Assembly (NCBI GenBank): GCA_029721435.1
Contig: CM056583.1
Location: 91,245,620-91,309,619 of the forward strand
Direction: 5' to 3'
Origin: Gymnothorax reevesii
Lineage: Eukaryota > Chordata > Actinopteri > Anguilliformes > Muraenidae
Length of the DNA stretch: 64,000 nt
This document shows positions 1 through 10,776 of this stretch, in pieces. The stretch's first letter is position 1. Each line of letters starts with the position of its first letter. The notes under the pieces are model-generated. The model searched no databases. It saw only the letters and a list, made by a program, of their open reading frames with translations, and had not been told where the DNA came from. The position numbers and the translations under genes are program-made.

Positions 1-75
1 ATCGACGAGCACAAAAGAATAGGAAGGACAGGGGAACAGATTGCAATCTATTTGTTAGTGCTCGTCAATTGACTC

Positions 76-209
76 AATGCCTGGTCCTCAGTACACAATG
101 CCATGGTCCTCAGTACACAATGCCATGGTCCTCAGTACACAATGCCTGGTCCTCAGTACACAATGCCATGGTCCTCAGTACACAATGCCTGGTCCTCAGT
201 ACACAATGC
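76..209 (+). repeat. 21/22-bp tandem repeat, six copies
   Basis: Unit GGTCCTCAGTACACAATGCC(AT/T). Copies start at 83, 105, 127, 148, 170 and 191, alternating between two length variants. Confidence 0.95.
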
Positions 210-3200
210 ATTAACTGAGTTACGACCACTTGTAGGATGAGCTAACCACTGTGGGACCCAATCCACTGTCTGGGCAATGTCAAGCCCCTGGGCCCCTTGG
301 TGCTTACAATGTGAGGCCCCCCAGGCCCCGGGTGTTTAGAACTTGAGCTGACCCCTTGGGCCCCTGATGCTTCCGCACTCCAGTTGACATGGGCCCTGGG
401 GACTCACAGGACTTTGATCTGGCCCTGCTGTCATGAGTACCAGTCAGATACCTGGACTCTAGTGTTCCCTTGGTCATTGCCTTCAAAAAGCAGAATCCCT
501 GCTTTTAGTACAGGGTTTTCGTTTTTACATACTTAGGGAAGAGATTAGAAAACAAGCTCATCAGAAACGATTGCACATTCGGCTCTACCTGCCCGCCCTA
601 ATCCCATTATCTTTGCTTGGACTGCACCTATTTTCATACTAAGCCTTCATTGTGATCCCAAGGACACACCCGTTTGCTTTTGAGACTACATCATGCAGCC
701 ACCTGTTCGGTTTTGAGACTGCAGACAATCACATAAAATTGCTCACAGAGTGACACAACACAATACCAGACTGAATATCATGCAGCTGGCCTCATGCTGC
801 TGTCATTTTTCCTGAAGCAGGATATTGGCCAAGATGTGGCTTTAGGGTTTTGAGGACCTTAAGCTTGACCATCCGAAATCGAACTCCTTTCTTGGATGTT
901 GCGATGGTGCGTCAGGAACCACAAGTACCAAAATTCCAAAAATCGGAAGCCTTTATTGCAAAATGGGTCAAACCAGAAAAACACAGGAGTTGCCAAGCCA
1001 AAAATCTGAATCCAAAAACAAAGTTGAATAACAGGCAGGGGTCAGAAGTAGATGTGCAACGATACAAATCAGTAATCAAAAATCGTGGTCAGAATCCAGA
1101 AGGGTAGGTCATGCACAGGGTGTCGATAACAACAATCGTGGTGGTCGTACAGAAAAAGGGTCAGACTCACAATCCAAAAGTAGCGAACAAGAGGGGCTAA
1201 GATTAAGGACGAACAAAAAATGTCATCGTTAGACGCAATAATCAATAGGCAAACGAGGCTCTCTGCACTAGTGAACATTGATCAATGTACTGACATGGAA
1301 AAAGCTGCAGTGAAGACTTTATGTAGACAAGAGGGAAGTCACATGCTAATCAAGGCCAGGTTCTTTGGATAAGAACTAATGGCAAATGGAAATACACACG
1401 GCAAGTCCTAAACATAATAACTGGCAGGAGCCAAGACATGAACGGGATTCACATAGACAACCTGTAAAAGGCTCCAGCCAAGGAGTTCTGTGTGCACAGA
1501 TCAAGGAGTGCAGGATAGTAAACTAGAGTGTTCAGGTGAACACGTGTCGCCTGCGCGTGACTACCAACTGAAAGTGTGACTACCGGACAGACAGACGGAC
1601 AGACAGACACCGGACAAAGTGATCCCTATGTGCCGCTATGCTTTGCAGGCGACACAGTAAGCACGTGTGAGAGATCTCACGGGAACGAAGGGAGCGACAG
1701 AGAAAGTAAAGCAAGAGGTGGAGATTAGAACAGGGCGATTGCTGAGATTATGCTAGTAGTAATTAGTAGCAGTGCGACTTTACAACTGAATACAAGTGCT
1801 CTTTAGCTAGTTAGTAGAATGTGCATGGTGAACGAGAATTGAAGTAATACTATGAAACACCAGAAATCACCCAAAGCATGTAGGCACACAGACTGGGGAA
1901 CGGACTGTACCAGACAAATCATGATCATACAAAGGAATTCAACAGTGGAGAATAAAAACAGAACATTAAATATGGCCGATTCATTTTTCATCACTGTGTG
2001 AAATATTTCCTGCCTTTTTTCAGTTCAATATATTCTGGGTTGTTAATTTGACTTGAAAGTTTTGTTGACTCAACAACTTAAATCAAGCTGACGTCAGACA
2101 AGATACATGCATTATTTATATTGCAACCAATGTCTCATGAAAGGTAAATGAACAGAAAACAATCCTGGAAAGCAGCACATGGTGGTGCAATGATCTCACA
2201 GCGGACATGGCGGTGTGAAGCACGAGCTACAGAGTGAGGAGAACAGGTCAGAAGTATGTAAACGCAGTGGAAGGTGTGATGATCCAGACCCAGGACCGAA
2301 TGCAGAGTCAGAGGACAATGCAATAATAGGGTTTATTGTGAGTAATACGGTGTTCACAGAGGGACAGAGCCCGGAGCAGAATGACACCGTTCAGGTCACA
2401 TGTAACAGGCTTGGGTGTAAGGGGCGTATCCGTGCCTGGCCAGTGGCAATCTCAGACAGCTGTGGAGAGTAAAATTTGCCAGACCGCTGAAGACTTGAGA
2501 GGTGTTCCTAATAAATTGGGCAGTGGAACATACTAAGGATAGATTAATAGGATTGCAGGCTCCTGGAGACCGAGAGTCACACTTGGACGCATGTTCTTTC
2601 AATAAAAATAGGTACAACATTTCTGCATTTAACCAACAGGGTCTTCTGAGCATCCATCTTTCAGTGCGTACCAAGGAAACTAATAAATAAAAGGTTTTTT
2701 TTTTTTTGACCAATTTAACCATTTTCAGTAAGTGATGTAATCGCTGAGGTTAGTGGATTCAATGTTCATCGCAATTGGGCATATTGAAAGTAACTATCAG
2801 GAGAGAGCCTTGGACCAGGCCTTTTAACATGATGAGAAATACGATACTGAGTTTTTGTAATTATACTGTGTTTCCAAAACAATTCTGACCTGTTCAAGCA
2901 ACTGTGTGCTGTTAGTGACATAGAGCTGGCTTATAGTTACAATAAGCACCCATGTTTGACTGTGGCGCATGCACACAGAGATATGTTTTCCACTTAAACA
3001 GAGTCATCCGTTTAAAGCTATCAAATGGTGCTAGCTTCTCAAAGAAAGAGTAAATTACACGCAAAGCTTCCAGTCTACTGCATCTGAAAATAATACAGGC
3101 AGGCTGCGGACCGTATGATGGAGAGAACTTGATGCAGTTCATGACAGCTCTGGGGAAATAAATCTTAAACCATGGCCCGAGTTACATTGCCTGCTAGTAA

Positions 3201-3990
3201 AATATTAACGCACAACAGGTTTAATTAAAATGTCATGAGCAAGGAAGTCCCCAATTATCCATCAGACTTAATGCAATAAGTTACATAGCCAAGAGACACA
3301 CAGTGACTCTGAAATGGAGGTTAGAATGAGTTTACAGCATGTAAGCAGCTCCTTCCACAGAATTAGCAGCCCAGATGGCCAACTGATCCATTTTGTTTTT
3401 GATAGAGGAAAACATATGGGCTAACTTTAAATGCACCAGTCTGAATCAAACTCAAATGATAAGCCATTGTTCATCTACACATAAAAACAGATATGTGTAC
3501 AAGTGCTCAGGCATCATAAGACAGAAACCAAAATTAGTTTTGTGTAAGAATAAAAACAATCTAAGAAATAATGGAGTAAACTGCAGTTTCAAGCAGAATG
3601 CTGCTGAGACCCTCAGTTTCTGTGGAGTTCTAGCTGGTTAAAGCAACAATAAAATATAGAAACATGTTTTTATGACATTGCATGTATGTATACACATCAT
3701 AATCCATGGTTTTATTTGGCTCTGCTTGGGCATTTCACAGTTAAACTAGATGTTTTCAGTTAAACAGTGATAGCTAGCAGCTACAAACAGCATCTTCACT
3801 GGCCCCCAGACCACAGCCCTCAAACCTGGGGACTGGCTGGCTGGGCCTATAAGCTCGCTTTCAGAGGGTCGTTGGGAAATGAATTCAAATTATAAAGCCA
3901 ACATTCATCTGCACGTACAAAAATGCATTCAATAGTGCGTCTTGATGATTATACACGAAACAAAATGAAGATAAATCAGAAAACAAGTAC
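210..3990. other. intergenic DNA without recognisable genes
   Basis: Only short ORFs of 60-108 codons with no family features. The part 860-1250 (repeated CCAAAA / CAGGGGTCAGAA motifs) looks like decayed retroelement sequence, by composition only. An 11-bp inverted repeat GTGTCGCCTGC is at 1544-1554 and 1645-1655. Confidence 0.6.
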
Positions 3991-3999
3991 TATTCAAGT

Positions 4000-4260
4000 A
4001 TTTATTTCATGCAGTATTGGATCATATAGATGAAAATAAGTAAAAAGAAAACAATATATAGAAAAAACAAAAATAATAATGTCTTTTTGAGGGAAAAAGT
4101 CAATATCTAGTGTGGCCACCCTTTGCTTTGATTACAGCATTTAATCTTTCAGGTGGAGTTTTCGGATATTGTTTTATTTCCTCACTTGCTAAACCATAAA
4201 GGTCATTCCCAAAAAAAAAAATAAATAAACAAATATTTTGAAGTTACAACAAATTAGCTC
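4000..4260. mobile_element. DNA transposon fragment
   Basis: GTGGCCACCCTTTGCTTTGA (near 4113) closely matches a motif inside the MITE at 16754-17299 (GTAGCCACCCTTTGCTCTGA). Termini are not recognisable. Confidence 0.4.
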
Positions 4261-4380
4261 AATCAGAATAAGGTTTGGACTTTGAGCAGGCCAAATCATC
4301 TCTTTCTGACTGAGATAGTTCTTGCACAACTTAGAATTGTGTTTCAGGTCATTGGGCCTCATGGAAGAAGCATTCGTACT

Positions 4381-4497
4381 GTAGAATCTGAATGTTTGGT
4401 TGATTTAGCTCTCAATATATGTCAAACTTCAAAAATAATATTGTTGGAACACATACTCATTACGCGTGTAGAATCTGAATATTTGGTTGATTTAGCT
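4381..4497 (+). repeat. 30-bp direct repeat, 87 bp apart
   Basis: GTAGAATCTGAATGTTTGGT...TTTAGCT at 4381-4410 recurs at 4468-4497 with one mismatch. Confidence 0.85.
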
Positions 4498-4899
4498 CGA
4501 TCCAGAGCCAGCAGTAAAACTTTTATAACCCAGGATAATCCTACAGCCTGGCTGTGGGGGCAGCATCCCTGGTTCTGCTCAGCAGGAGGCCGGAGCCGTT
4601 AAGTCCTGGCTGCCCAAGTCTCCCCTGAAAGTTATATCACTGTCCCCACTGAGGTCAAAGTCCAGTTACATTAATCTGTTTGAAACAATCTAAATCTCTG
4701 GGGAATTGATAATATGTCTATGTTCAATATCCTGTGAAGAAATCTCATACATATTTATAACACAATTAGACTATATAATACTCCATTTTAAGGCTTTTCC
4801 ATGACAACTGCATCATATTACAAAAGTAGTACATATTCCTGTCATGTTTGGTCTTGTTATTCTCGGGGGAATCCAAGGAGTTGAATGGAGCATGTTTCA

Positions 4900-6660
4900 T
4901 TTCCCTTGAAATTATGATTCATTCCCTTTGGTAAACTCTTAAATTGGTCAGATTCCGCTCTCCTCTCTATGCTAGATGGTCTTGTCACCTCAATGACGGA
5001 AAGTCCAAATTTGACGATGGAACCTGCATGAGTAATTCTTTGCCAATTTTAACAGTATCGTTGATACAGGCGCCTTTTCTCCTGGGTGTAAAGACCATCT
5101 CGTTCGTTTTGCTTGTATTGAAAGATAATTTATTGGCCTTGAACTAGTCAGATAATTGTTGTAGCTCAGTAATCATGACACAAAAAAGACTGGGAAGATC
5201 ACTGGACGACATATATGTCATGTTGTCTGCGAATAGAATACATTTTGAGCAAGGAAGACTTTTTGGCAAATCATTAGTATAGATAATGAACAGGAGGGGA
5301 CCCAGAACTGAGCCTTGTGGAACGCCACACATTATGTCAAGTTTATTTGAATCTGAGTTTTTGTAGCTCACATTCTGCTTTCTTTAGCTTAAATAACTTT
5401 TGAATCACTCATGTGTGACACCTCTAATTCCACAGTGCTCTCGTTTTAACAGCAGAACAGTGTGGTCGATCGTGTTAAAAGCCTTGGATAAGTCAAGGAA
5501 AATGGCAAGGCAGTATTCATTGTTCGCAAATGCACTGAGAGTATCAAAAGTAAACTCGGTCACAGCGTGAGCGGAAGAATTGCCTAAAACTAAACTGACA
5601 AACCAAACAAAATATTATAAACAACCAGAAAATTCTAAAATCACTTATGGACAACTTTTTCAAAAAATTTTGACAAGCTAGGGAGGGGAGATATTGGATG
5701 ATAGTTGTTTAAACTTTCTGGGTCATTTGCTTTGTAGATAGAAACAACTTTTGCGATTTTCATTTCGGTGGGGACATTCCCTTCAACCGTTGATTTGTTG
5801 GCAATGATAGTGATTGGTCCAGAAATAACCGGACTAAGTTATTTAATACGTTTCATGCTGATATTGTCATGACCAGTGCTGTTTTTGGGTTTCTGGGATT
5901 TTACAATCAACATTATTTCTTGCGAATCAGTAGGACTTAGATATATTTAATTTTTTTGGCGTTGTTTTGTAACCAGTTTTTGACGGGTTTATTAGGAGGA
6001 CCGATTGTTGTGGCATATTGCTTGCCAATATCAGTAAAGTATTTACAAAAACTATCAGCAATGAGCTATGGATTTGTTGTAGTTTTACCATCAATAGTGA
6101 ATCAGTCAGAAATTGAGCTCTTGGTGTTAGTTTTTCCCATAATAATGTTAATTGTTTTCCAGGTTTTTCTTATATCTGTTCTATACTGATGAATTAAATC
6201 ATTTTGGACTTACGTTCAAGCCTGTTCAAAATGCTTCTGTTTCAAATCTTTGGTATGATTGATCCGTTTTGGGTTTTGAGAGGCTTTTTCGGAAAAGCTT
6301 GTCCCAGTGATACAGGAGTGTTAGAGACCGGGAGTCATCCAAGGATAAGAACATTCTTGGGCTTAATAGTGATCTCCTTTATTGGAGCGCGCTTATCCAT
6401 TAGTTTAAGCTTTAGCACAAACTTATTGTAGGCATCATCGAGCAAGGCTGAGTTTACCAGTTTACTTTGACAATATCATTTTTGATTTTGTCAATAGCTT
6501 AGACATTCAGGGGTCAGTAACTGAACCGCTGAGGTTATTTATTTATATGACTTTTGTTACCTATACATGCAATGACTGGCAGGTGATCAGATTTATCAGA
6601 GAGTGATATCCCTGAAAAAATGTTGCTGTAGTCATCATGCTTGACATATATATTATCTTT
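4900..6660 (-). mobile_element. L2-like LINE ORF2 remnant (endonuclease end and reverse transcriptase)
   Basis: Read on the minus strand, a decayed non-LTR retrotransposon ORF2 runs from about 6660 down to about 4900. Blocks in order: SDHLPVIA (end of the endonuclease domain, near 6570); a linker with DKRAPIKEITIKPK (near 6370); FLDLSKAFNTIDH (reverse transcriptase, near 5470-5510); and GVPQGSVLGPLLFIIYTNDL then LFADNMT (5210-5320). In the last, the FADD active-site motif has become FADN. Many stops and frameshifts separate them. Block order and wording fit fish L2-type elements. It is dead, 5'-truncated and has no visible 3' tail. Confidence 0.8.
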
Positions 6661-8212
6661 TAGAGTTGCGCTACTCTGGGTTACTGTGGGCATCACTAAC
6701 TTTGCCAACACAGAATGCTCTCCCGGTCCACCGAGTCAAGATGGCTATGTTTAACTGCACCGATGAAATGATGTCATTCATATTTAAAAAAATAAAACAT
6801 TTCTATTGAGATATCCGACTTTTGAGTACACCTGTTAACTTTGTAGTTAGAAAGGCTTTTCATTTTTATTCAGAATTTGAGCTGCTGGTCTAACTTAAAG
6901 AAAAGTTATAAGTTCTACCAACTACATGCACTTAAGAAATGACACTTTCCCGGTGGAATGTGATTGAGAAAATGCAACAAAAGTCACCATTAAAATGCTC
7001 TCCACTCGCAAAATAGGGTGAGTTACAGCTGGGAACACTGACGGTGGCTAAATCAAGAAATTCCAGAAATCTGTTGCCTGCGTTAGCTAATGTAGTTACC
7101 TACCTAACCAGCTTAAGCAAGATTCAATGACAAGACAATGCTGGTGAGTGGAGTGGGACATTAACTGCGAAACAGATGGCAGCAGGGGTCTGTTTACCCG
7201 TAGACCTCGTTAACAGGCCTACGAATTGCAATGTTGCTGTTGCCACTCACTTACATAGACTGGGGCAGTCTCTGTGTATGAGCTATGACAGGCACTTAAC
7301 GTTACGTTTACAGCGCAGCAACTAGACCAAGTTAAAAGTTGGGGGGGGGGGGGGGGGGGTGTGGTTGTTCGGGTGGGTGTATGGGCGCGATCTCGATACC
7401 ACGGCCTGACCCCCTATCACTACTGCACCGACTCTGGCTCCAAATGTGTTACATCCCAGCACCTGTATCTGGGATATTTTGGCTCCATTTTTGATCAATG
7501 GGAGTGAATGGAGACGCGTTGTCCATCTTTATATACAGTTCATGCTCTGTGGACAGATCTTTGTCACCGTGATAGCATCACACCCCTGCAACATGCAGTC
7601 ACAATACTTTACAGATGTGTAGGTGAGATCAAATGAAAGCCGAATTCAGAGGTAGGTGTGGTCCGAGTGATGGTACCAGGGGAGGAAGAGCAGCTGATGT
7701 GATCTCATGGCAAAATGGGTTCCGGTTTCTCTGAGTGATAGGCAGCCTATTCAGTTTTATTCAGTGATACCCTCTTGCAGACTGGAAGGATGTCAGGGAG
7801 GAGTTAATAATGTAGGCCCATTAAAAGCATTGTTTTCATTGTTTCATTCAGTGAGCTGCTCCAGATGGGTACGATTACCAGGTCAGAACTGATAACGCAG
7901 GCGAATTTAATCAGCTCGCGTTAGCACTCTGCATCCAACCAAAACTGGTGACTCTCAAGCTCCGAAATGGAAGTGCTTCATGTCAATTAGCCGTATAATA
8001 CCTAACACATGCCCCTCATGAAAAGGATAATGGCAATTATTATTTTAACTGCGATATATTTTAGTTAAATTGGCTAAAGTTAGCACGACCACATAGCCAG
8101 TAGTCCTAAAACTTACTTGCTTATTATAGTCCACCTGGCCCAGTATACGATCTGCTCATTGAAATCAGCTGTCACAAAGGCATTTCACTTGAAATTACAT
8201 TTCAGGTTTCAC
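6661..8212. other. intergenic DNA, includes a 19-nt G run
   Basis: No gene recognised. A homopolymer of 19 Gs lies at 7341-7359. The ORF at 7707-7892 (61 codons) has no features of a real gene. Confidence 0.6.
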
Positions 8213-8595
8213 TTAGTAGTGCCCCCATTGAGGCTTTTTTGCCAGCCCCTGTCTTTTTGTGTAATTGTGAACACTGACCTTAACTGAGGCAACCAAGGCC
8301 TGCAGCTCTTTAGATGTTTGTGTGGGTTTCTTTATGACCTCCTGGATGAGTCCTTGATGTGCTCTTGGAAAAATTTTGATGGGCTGCCCACTCTTGGGAA
8401 GGTTCACCATTTTTCCAAGTTTTCTCCATTTGCAGATAATGGCTCTCGTCGAGGTTTACTGCAGTTCCAGAGCTTTAGAAATGGCTTTGAAGCCCTTTCC
8501 ACACTGGTAGATATCAACACGTTTGTTTCGCATTTGTTACTAAATTTCCTCAAATTGTGGCATTGTGTAATGCCTTTTGCCCACCCCATATTGGC
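8213..8595 (-). pseudogene. Tc1-like transposase N-terminal fragment
   Basis: Two overlapping minus-strand frames give the N-terminal DNA-binding part of a Tc1-like transposase. The first begins MGWAKGITQCHNLRKF; the second has KSGQPIKIFPRAHQGLIQEV and KKPTQTSKELQALVASVKVS, the paired-like helix-turn-helix segment. A frameshift near 8404-8410 separates them and the catalytic domain is absent. Similar wording is found in plus orientation inside the remnant at 20716-21902, so they may be one family. Confidence 0.8.
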
Positions 8596-10399
8596 AGACA
8601 GGGTCTATTTTTAGTGATGTTTCACTTTAACAGGGCTGGCATTAATTTGCCCTGGGTGTGTGTAGTGAAATTGAACCCGTTATGAAATAAATGGGGGATA
8701 AGTATGGTTGTAAAGTGCATGCGAGACGCAGGAGCAAGAAAGAGGCAGAACTTAATTTTTCAAACAGTCTTTACTCAAGGCAAACACACCAACAATACAG
8801 CCGACATAAAACCAACAAACTTTGACCCTCGTCGCTCTGCACACGTCACAAAATAATGGACAACCTTAAAGGTAAAGTCCACATCGTTTGTGCCAGTGCA
8901 GTGAATCATGTATCACCCCGCAGACGCATATCACTGTCCGCTACAGTTGAATATTTTTCACATTAATTAAATCATCCATTAAAACCGGATTTTCTATTTA
9001 CTCAGCTATCTTTGCAGGTATTAAAATTAGTCTGGTGATCTGAAACTCTTAAATGTGACAAATATGCAAAACTAGAAAAAATCGGGACTTTTTCACAACA
9101 CTGTAGCTCTCTGACATTTTTCTAAAAATAAAATAAGGCTACTTCAAAAAAAGAAAAGAATAATTCAAATAATTTTTATTATTATATTATTTATTACAAT
9201 AATAATAAAGCTGACCTCCTAAGAGGGGGGTGGGGGCAGAAAAAAAGATAAACATACCCATGATAAACTGTGGTGCAAGCATGGAATACAATATACAGGT
9301 TATTGTAAGAAAATCATTGCACAGCCAAGTGGTTAGCTTACCTTGGGATGCACACTTGGGATGAGTGTGCCATTCATATCACAACCTGTGTGTAGTTTAA
9401 TATTGTCTCTGTATTATTATAACCCAGCAAAAAAAAAAAAAAACTGAAACCCAGTGGTTTGAGCCATCTATATAAATAAGGATGGTGGAGTTTGTGTTAA
9501 CTGTTGAACATGTTAGCTGGTGAGGTTTGTCTGAATTTCCCTAAAGTTGCAAGCAGTGACAACAGAATTTGTGACACCAAAGTGAAAACACAGCCATACC
9601 AGCAATTGCATTATTGATGTCATTTCCATAAAATGTAAATACATTCCCAACTTTTTTTTATGGAGGATAGTGGACTCAGATACATCGGCCTAGTGGAGTT
9701 TAGTAGACCATCAGACTATGCTTATGAAAAGAATTGCTTTTTGTGTTTGGTGCTACTGACATTACAGAAAACCAATCGGAAACAATTTTTTTAAGGGTTG
9801 GAAGGGAATTGGTATCAAAGTATGGATTCATGTGACAACACGAATCCAGCACTTTGAGTTTGAGAGGACACAATGATAATGAGGTTGAAGTGCAGACTGT
9901 CATCTTTAATTTGAAGGCAGTTTCATCCATGTTGTTTAATGAACCATGCAGAAATGACAGCACCTTTTGTACATATTCCTCCCCTCATTTTCTGTTAAAC
10001 AATGGAGAATAAAGTAATTAGTCTGGCGATCTGAAACACATAAATGTGACAAATATGCAAAACTAGAAAAAATCAGTACAGGGAAAATACTTTTTCACAA
10101 CACTGTAGCTCTCTGACATTTTTTTTAAATGTCACTAAAAACAGAAATAAAGCTATAAAAAACATGTAAAACGTTCAAATTATTATTTTTATTATTATTA
10201 TTATAGGCTATTCTTAGTACAATACCAACAACAACAACAACGACAATAATAATAATAATAATTTGAATATTTCTTAGTTTAAAGTTCTTTTTTAAATTAA
10301 TCTTTTCTTTAATTAAAAAAAAAATCAAGCGCAAGTCGATCATGTTTACTGATATGAAACTTTCGTTTCTTTGAAATAATCGTAAATCGCCTAACCTGG
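8596..10399. other. AT-rich intergenic DNA with two Tc1-type terminal fragments
   Basis: A segment near 9020-9115 (AAATGTGACAAATATGCAAA, then TTTTTCACAACACTGTAG) recurs at 10013-10112 in the same orientation. Both resemble the right end of the Tc1-like family at 20716-21902 and of 28720-28795. ATT/AAT trinucleotide runs are at 10175-10263. No gene is supported, including the 87- and 100-codon minus-strand ORFs. Confidence 0.6.
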
Positions 10400-10494
10400 C
10401 AGCCGAGGTCCTTCTGAAAGCTGTCACCGGAAGTTCCGCCTCATTTGTTGTGCAATTTCCTGGAGTCGCGGCTCTTGTGTTCCTTTAAACAAAA
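10400..10494 (+). promoter_or_regulatory. gtf3c4: gtf3c4 proximal promoter / 5' UTR
   Basis: An ETS-family consensus CCGGAAGT lies at 10427-10434. The start codon sits in AAAATGGCGGC, which fits the YY1 and TISU-type start-proximal motif of housekeeping genes. No TATA box is seen. The transcription start is not determinable here. The ETS site is seen directly; its use is inferred. Confidence 0.55.
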
Positions 10495-10776
10495 ATGGCG
10501 GCTTCGGTCAGCGGCCGTAATGCAGAACAGGCTGAGCCTGAGTCGAATACTGATGTCTTGACTGGACCGATCATGAAGAGAGAGCCACACCTGAAGCTCC
10601 TAAGTCCCGTGTCCGGCATGGAGCCGCTCTCTTGGTCAGAAGAGCACCGAATATCGGCGTCCTGCACGGACAGTGTTGCTCTGCTGGAAATAGTGTGCGA
10701 CAGTCACAGCTCTAGCGGAGATTTGGTGATACATCGGACGTCCATCCCAGTGCCGCAGGACGTTTATGTGACTCAG
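10495..10776 (+). CDS. gtf3c4: gtf3c4 exon 1 (coding part), residues 1-94
   Basis: Begins at an ATG in AAAATGGCGGC. It encodes a short variable N-terminus, then the conserved start of the propeller domain ([37 protein letters not shown]). It ends in ACTCAG followed by the donor GTATGAG, phase 0. The CpG-rich base use stands out from the AT-rich upstream DNA. Confidence 0.92.

Noticed and set aside
5956..6431. Hydrophobic plus-strand ORFs resembling membrane proteins
   Set aside because: They are the antisense of the L2-like LINE ORF2 remnant on the minus strand.
10125..10427. 100-codon minus-strand ORF upstream of gtf3c4, considered as a ddx31 first exon
   Set aside because: After some 40 codons it runs into an AT trinucleotide repeat, and it shows no DEAD-box helicase or other recognisable sequence.
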